The translations under genes were made by a program, and so were the position numbers. Positions 58,874 to 64,000 of a stretch of 64,000 bases of DNA are shown here, piece after piece. The notes beneath the pieces are model-generated. The model was not told the origin of the DNA, did not search any database, and saw only the letters and a list, made by a program, of their open reading frames with translations. Position 1 is the first letter of the stretch. The number at the start of each line of letters is the position of its first letter. The DNA comes from Chaenocephalus aceratus (Eukaryota; Chordata; Actinopteri; Perciformes; Channichthyidae): NCBI GenBank assembly GCA_023974075.1, contig CM043801.1, positions 27,445,736-27,509,735 on the forward strand. The letters run 5' to 3'.

Positions 58874-59449
58874 ATAAAATGTCTCACTGCACCTTTAAGA
58901 AATGTTTTCCCACAATGGCAGACACCTTTATCTCCAGTAATACAAACACATTGCATTGTCCATTGGCATCTGTTTGAGTGTATTCATTGTCCATGTAAAA
59001 ATGCACATTCAGCCTTATGTCATTTCCAAAATACAATATTCTCATAATAGAATACATCATATCTTCAACTTGCCAAATGCTGAATAGTTTATACCAAATC
59101 TGCAGCCATGGCCTTACAGGGAGGTTTACCGCTGTCCTCTGTTGTTTGGCTATGATGTGTGGCAGCTCAATGGATGATGTGCCAATAGCACTGCATGGCC
59201 TTGGCAGTCAAACAGGTAACATTGTGCCAAACACTGTCAGTTTCCACATGTATAATGAGTCTGCGTTTCCCCACATCATTTTGTTGATGAGTTGCAAACA
59301 AAACTAAAACATTTCTGCCAAACAGAGTCTCTCCTTTTGCCACTCTCCAGTTCCTCTCTGAATACTTATTTTAATGTAATTGTCTTCTTGCGGTATTGGC
59401 TCTTTATAGATACATGTATTTCCTTCTTGCTTTTTTTTAACTGTTAGAT

Positions 59450-59830
59450 TCAATTTGTTGCATTGTTATTGTTGCCTTCCTCTGCAGCAACAAACTTGAT
59501 CTCAGCGTTGGCAGTCCTGGAAGCCATGCTGCTATCTCTGACCTTGTGCTTGAACAGAAACGGGAAGGTTTTCCTGAAGGACTTTTGGAAGGTGGCTCCC
59601 ATGAAACCGTAAACGATGGGGTTGACCGAAGAGTTGGCGTAGGACATGCAGTTAGCCCACGTCTTGATCTTGTATGTGGCGTAGGTGGGCCGGAAGTTGG
59701 GATAGAAAGACTGGAAGAGGATGAAGATCTGGATGGGACCCCAGCAAATGGCAAAGAGGAGGACGATTACTACCACCATCTTGGAGATTTTGCTCCTGAT
59801 ACTGATAGTTCTCTCAGACAGGAGGTTGAC
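59450..59830 (-). CDS. kiss1r: kiss1r terminal exon (TM6, TM7, C-tail)
   Basis: The exon begins after the acceptor TCCTCAG in phase 0 with [12 protein letters not shown] and stops at TGA (59452-59450), giving 126 residues. It includes the TM6 motif CWGPIQIF, the TM7 motif [13 protein letters not shown], the helix-8 basic stretch FRKTFPF, and a short cytosolic tail ending NNNNATN. I saw no clear canonical polyadenylation signal close downstream. Confidence 0.95.
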   Translation of the reverse strand, partial: VNLLSERTISIRSKISKMVVVIVLLFAICWGPIQIFILFQSFYPNFRPTYATYKIKTWANCMSYANSSVNPIVYGFMGATFQKSFRKTFPFLFKHKVRDSSMASRTANAEIKFVAAEEGNNNNATN

Positions 59831-61515
59831 CTGAGGAGGACAAGATGAGTATTATAGTAATAAGTAATAAGTTCAGGCTTAATAGCGACATCTTCTGGAA
59901 GTTTTGGTATAGCAGCTTTAAGTTCCTGTTAGACAGGAAGTTGTCATAAAAAGTCGTATAGCTCAGAGAGGGATATTTTCATGGTGTGCAGAGAATGGAA
60001 ATCACTACTAGCAGAGTTTGCAGAGATGGTTTGACACAGGATTTGTAAGTAAATGTTAATTGCCAATATCTTAATGGTTTGTGTATGTTATTGAGCAGGA
60101 TTGTGACTATAATGAGATAATAAGAAGAAGAATGTTCTATGTATCCTAGCTAAACTCTCACTTACCTGCATTGCACTTGCTGGTAGCATCCATATGGTCC
60201 AATGTTACATTATGAAACATCTTAAATGTACCTTTGAATATCCTACTAACCCTAAAGTTAATAGCCTACTACAAACCTTCGTTCAAACACAGACATTATG
60301 TTTATGTTCATGTTAAACATAATAATGTTTTGAAAAGGATTTAATTAACGCTCCCTATGATGATGTTTTACAGTGGTTTGCTATTGGGGTCTCTAGGGAT
60401 CTGTGTATGTTAAATATGTTGTTAGGAGAGTTAAAGTGAAATACCAAACAGAGTACTTTGACCACCTGATGATTTTATCTCTGCTTTTTGTCTCTACCAA
60501 TCTCTGAGTGAAACATCCGGCTCATGCTGAATGTTCCAATATGTTCGCCAGCTAGTCATTAACTTTGTGTGCTTCTCATTTGGTGCAGAGCAGGGAGCAG
60601 ATAGTGATTGTTCAGAAATCACTATCAGAGTGGGGAGCAGGAGCTAAATCAAGTTTCAGGCTTTAAATCTAAATCAAATAACTGAGAGATACTGACGCTA
60701 CATCGAGCTAAGGGTACTGCGTAGTGTGGTTATACTTATCTTGGTTTGTTTTGAGTGACACCTTTTACAGAAGTCATTAAATCCGTTGTTATTATTCAAC
60801 AATTCTTAAAAGGAAGGTGTTTTAAAAGACACTTTCAAAGGCGGACAAAATTAAAGAAAGTTAAGAAGTATTATAAAGGTACAGACAGTCCCAGTATATA
60901 GAACAAAAGAGCTTTTACACTTTTAATTAGCAAAACGAACCCTGTGCATACCTGATAGTTGTTGTCTACAGGCTCCACAGTGGGCTGGCCCACCCGCTTC
61001 ACCATCAGAGTGTAGCAGAAGGAAATGGTGAGGACAGGCAGCAGGTAGGCAGCAATAAACTGGTAGAGGATGAAAGCCCTCTCGTGTGTCTTTGAGGGGA
61101 ACCTCTCCATGCAGTACTGCCTCGGCCCGTACCAGTAACCCTCCTCTATACGCTGGTACATTAAAATTGGGGTTGACAGAATGAAAGAGCCTGTGAAAGG
61201 ACGATGAATGTGTTAGTTGAAGTAGATGAAATCATCATAAATGCTAATTCCCGTGCCTACTTTATACAATTGGTCCTAATTATTCATTTACTCAGTGGTG
61301 AATTCATTAAAACAGGAAGATTACATCTACTTAGGGGAAATGGTGGGAGAGAGTTTTTCATTAAATGAGCAGAACGTACCGATCCAAATGCAGATGCTGA
61401 CAATCATGGCTACTCTCGGGGTGCGGTGGCGCAGAGATTTCAGAGGGTAGATTGTGACGTAACAGCGGTCCCCGCTCATGGCTGTCAGTGTTATACAGGT
61501 GGCTTGGACGGTCAC
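59450..61515 (-). CDS. kiss1r: Kisspeptin receptor (GPR54 family), last three coding exons; 5' part outside window
   Basis: Class A GPCR of the plasma membrane. The known role of this family is binding kisspeptin and, through Gq, controlling GnRH neurons and puberty. Three exons are visible: 61515-61380, 61190-60952 and 59830-59450, all with GT-AG borders and matching phases. Together they encode about 251 residues of a receptor usually 360-390 long. Seen in order: the end of TM3 with a DRC triplet in place of DRY; intracellular loop 2 ([11 protein letters not shown]); TM4; extracellular loop 2 with its cysteine ([11 protein letters not shown]); TM5; a short loop 3; TM6 with CWGP; TM7 with NPIVY; and a tail ending in an Asn-rich run before TGA. 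The match to teleost GPR54 is from memory of the family and is strong across all three exons. I cannot decide between the kiss1ra and kiss1rb (Kiss2r) paralogues. The N-terminus, TM1, TM2 and most of TM3 are missing because intron 2 runs past the right edge. No frameshift or stop is seen. Confidence 0.95.
60952..61190 (-). CDS. kiss1r: kiss1r exon (TM4 to intracellular loop 3)
   Basis: This 239-nt exon follows the acceptor TTTCACAG. Its first two bases complete the split Gly codon, followed by [20 protein letters not shown]. It carries TM4, extracellular loop 2 with the conserved Cys, and TM5 (from AFILYQF to ISFCYTL). It ends at NNYQ before the donor GTATGC in phase 0. The following intron is 1121 bp and shows no recognisable element. 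Confidence 0.94.
61380..61515 (-). CDS. kiss1r: kiss1r exon (TM3 end to TM4 start)
   Basis: This 136-nt exon starts after the acceptor TTCCAAG at 61516 and opens with the codons for VTVQATC. It ends with a single G before the donor GTACG, giving phase 1. It encodes 45 full residues, including the DRC triplet at the cytoplasmic end of TM3 and the basic second intracellular loop. The next intron is only 189 bp. Confidence 0.93.
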
Positions 61516-61723
61516 CTTGGAAGCACAGTAAAAGCATGTCCACATGATTAACACAAATATTCTACTTTCTACTAATTTTACTATTTTGTAAGAGCAAATG
61601 TATTTTGGGAGAGATGTTAATTTTAATCAGCATTATGAGGAAATGTTGTTAATTAAGTATCTGCCTAAGCTCCAACTCTAAGGCACTTAGAAAGAACATT
61701 TTCAATTAGCATACAGGCAACTA

Positions 61724-62373
61724 CACTGAAAACACTGAAGCATTGACTTTAATTAAATGTATCATGTCAACAGATTTCACATAACTGTATTAGGTTAGTT
61801 GAAAGCAATAATCTTAAGTTTTAATAGGTTCAACTTAATAATAATTCCTTGCATTTATTATAGCGCTTTTCCAGTGCTCAAAGTGCTTTACAGATACACA
61901 TTTTTTTTAACATATGGTTAAATATGGTCACTGTGGACAATACCCACAGGAGCAAGTTCAGGTGAAGTGTCTTGCCCAAGGACACAACGGCTTTACAGAC
62001 GCAGCAGCGGCGGGTTTCATCCCTTGATCTGATGATCATTGCACAGCGCACTGCGCCACACCGTCCATCTTCAAGTCATCGAGACGCTTTTACAAGTACA
62101 CATTGATATCATACATGTACTGTGGACAATACCCACAGGAGCAAATCCGGGTGAAGTGTCTTGCCCAAGGACACAACGGCCTGACGCAGTGGCAGCAGGA
62201 GCGGGTTTCGAACTGGAGTTCCCCAGCACCCCCCTTTATCTGATGATCAGATGCACAGACCACTGCGCCACCCGTCCCATTAATAGTATTGCTTTCAACT
62301 AACCTCATACGGTGATGTAAAATGTGTTGACATAAAACATGTAACTAAAGTCAATGCTTCAGTTTTTTCAGTG
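61724..62373. mobile_element. Tc1/mariner-like MITE with 86-bp inverted ends, in kiss1r intron 2
   Basis: The ends at 61724-61809 and 62288-62373 are inverted copies of about 86 bp at roughly 85 percent identity by eye. Both start CACTGAAAA and both carry GAAGCATTGACTTTA and GGTTAGTTGAAAGCAAT. A TA dinucleotide flanks each side (61722-61723 and 62374-62375), as in Tc1/mariner insertions. There is no coding capacity. The middle is occupied by a SINE-like insertion. The superfamily rests only on the TA target and is inferred. Confidence 0.75.
61846..62284 (-). repeat. tRNA-derived SINE-like repeat with internal duplication
   Basis: Read on the minus strand, it shows an A-box-like GGTGGCGCAGTGG (62272-62260) and a B-box-like AGTTCGAAACCC (62214-62203), the two parts of a tRNA-type Pol III promoter. 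A body with the phrase GTGTCCTTGGGCAAGACAC follows. The body and a decayed head are repeated at about 61934-62062, so the unit is partly duplicated in tandem. The far end is AT-rich. It sits inside the MITE in the receptor intron. Confidence 0.65.
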
Positions 62374-62375
62374 TA

Positions 62376-64000
62376 TAAAGTTTTCCTCCAAATCTTTTTG
62401 GCAGAACAAAGAATTATTAGTTGAACATCATGCTGTGTTCTTGCTGAAGTCGAAGCCACATTTGAAATTGCTTATCTCTTTTATGTGTAAACTTATTTTT
62501 ACGTACATAGACAGATACTGTTTTGAAAACATGTTGCATCTAGATTGAGATTGAATGAATGCCCAGTAAAAATGCAAAGGAAAACGTGTGAATTTCCTAG
62601 CCCACTGTTTTATAATACATTTAAAAAAGATCTCATGCATTAGCCCATTTCAAAACCAGCTAAATGAAGCAGATACGTCGTCAAGCTTCGGGGTCAACTT
62701 CCCTCTTCGGCGTAAAACTGGAACTGTCGCTAATTTTGTAACAATGGTTTCATATCAGCATCTCCCAGATGAAAATATAAACTCCAAAGCTTTTCTTGAT
62801 GGGATTTCTTTATTTTTCTTCTTCTTTTTTGTTTTTAAATCTGATATTTTTGAGCTGCTTGGTTTTTGCAATAGTCCTAACACTTTGCAATAAATGAAAT
62901 CTGTCCTTAATCCTGTCATTCTGCCTCCGTTAATAACCAGCAAATGCCTTCAGACTTTCCCACTTATCCTTCTCAATCTCTCAATTACCTGCTCACTTGA
63001 TTCCACTTTCCATCATCAGCCCTTCAGAATATAACCAGCCCATTTCCTCTCCTTCCCAGCCAGATTGTGAATATTTGTCTTTGGTTTCCTGTGGTCTGCT
63101 GTGTTTCGACCTCTCTCTTTACCAACTCACGTCATGTATCTCTTGAACTAATATAACGGTTTGCACATTCTGTTGCGACCTTGTTGGCCTTTTCCTGACT
63201 ATTGCCTGACTAAATGTCCCTTCATCCTCTGTCTTAATGGTTTAAATATGTCCGCTTTTTAGCTCTTTACCAGCTCTGTTAAATATATTTGGTATTTGAA
63301 GTCCAAGGAATTGTAATAACAGGACAAGTGGCCACACTGTCATTGCATTTTCAGTTTAAACCTATGTCCGAATTTGATACCTGATACCTACTATAGAAAG
63401 AACATCTTAAAATGAAAGCAGCGCTTCAAACAGACAATCCTGTGCATGAATTCATAGATAAAAACTTAGAAATATAGCAATTGTTATAGTATATATATCT
63501 CGTGATTATTTTCAGTGCAACAAGTAAAGTTTTAGCGAGATGTAAACATGCTTGAAAATGTGTGCTCATTAGAGGAAGTTGTTTCCTACGAGAGCCTATT
63601 GCACATTTCTTAAATAACCCTTGCAACCGAAGAAAGGCCCACACACCTTTCTAACAGTGTCATGTGCATCAAGCCTTGTAGTTAATCATCCTTCATTAAA
63701 GAGCAAAAGATAACTTCAAGCAGCTTTTGTAAGAAGAACCCACCTTTTTGTGTGCTAATAAACTCTTGTGCTTTTATACTGGAGAGCATGCAGGGAGAGC
63801 GAGGGAGGAACAGAAAGCAGAGGGGAGGTGCCTTTGTGATAAGTAGTTTTAATTAGCGTATGAAGAAATCTTTAATTTTTGTTTTTAATTGCGTTTAATG
63901 ATGCTTGATTTAATTCAACGTGAAACATCAGAATCATTTGTACATGAGGCTAAATGTGGGATTCATGCTATCAAAGAAATGTTCCTGTACTTGCAGAGTT
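62376..64000 (-). other. kiss1r: kiss1r intron 2, continuing past the edge
   Basis: The intron starts at 61516 and has no matching exon before the window ends. I looked for the TM1-TM2 region (a GN motif of TM1 and an LAxTD motif of TM2) in minus-strand frames and did not find it. Confidence 0.7.

Noticed and set aside
59437..59848. Frames on both strands overlapping the receptor terminal exon
   Set aside because: They are alternative-frame shadows. The receptor frame alone has TM6 and TM7 motifs and correct splice phase.
62376..64000. Search for the TM1-TM2 exon of the kisspeptin receptor
   Set aside because: No minus-strand frame shows the GN or LAxTD motifs, so these exons must lie beyond the right edge.

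Overview
This window looks like one stretch of a teleost (probably percomorph) nuclear genome. The evidence is long (CA)n/(TG)n arrays, intron-split genes with GT-AG junctions, L2- and RTE-type LINEs, tRNA-derived SINEs, and many non-autonomous hAT and other DNA transposons of the fish type. Nothing in it is bacterial or organellar, so operons, ribosome binding sites and CRISPR arrays do not apply.

One host gene is clear. The last three coding exons of a kisspeptin receptor (GPR54 family GPCR) lie on the minus strand at 59450-61515. The exons before them lie beyond the right edge of the window. Intron 2 carries a Tc1/mariner-like MITE with 86-bp inverted ends, and a tRNA-derived SINE has landed inside that MITE. 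A second, weaker gene-like locus lies on the minus strand at 46133-47515. It shows three exons with plausible splice sites, but one exon is split by an LTR-like insertion and one junction is out of phase, so it is called a pseudogene.

Layout: 0-6.4 kb is intergenic, with a 19-bp minisatellite and a long CA array. 6.4-18.9 kb holds hAT and other MITEs, L2 LINE pieces and LTR-like fragments, including a nested cluster at 16.3-17.9 kb. 19-28.5 kb is almost gene-free and microsatellite-rich, with a 135-bp (GAA)n tract. 28.5-31.7 kb holds a SINE and a 5'-truncated RTE/Rex3-like LINE whose reverse transcriptase is split by a 697-bp Harbinger-like element. 34.4-36.3 kb holds a hAT remnant with a BED zinc-finger exon and a MITE with long inverted ends. 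36.3-45.5 kb is sparse, with an L1-like ORF2 remnant and an LTR-like fragment. 45.5-56.5 kb is the densest accessory region: the broken gene, five or more hAT-type elements, a 32-bp minisatellite, a GC-rich unclassified island, and two copies of one hAT family in which different CA tracts have expanded. 56.5-59.4 kb is quiet apart from one L2 fragment, and then the receptor begins.

There is no operon-like cooperation between genes here. The main information in the window is insertion history, because many elements keep their target-site duplications. I found no convincing undescribed biological system. The most unusual items are the insertion-split exon of an unrecognised gene family, the precise Harbinger-in-LINE insertion, and the reciprocal microsatellite expansion in paired hAT copies.
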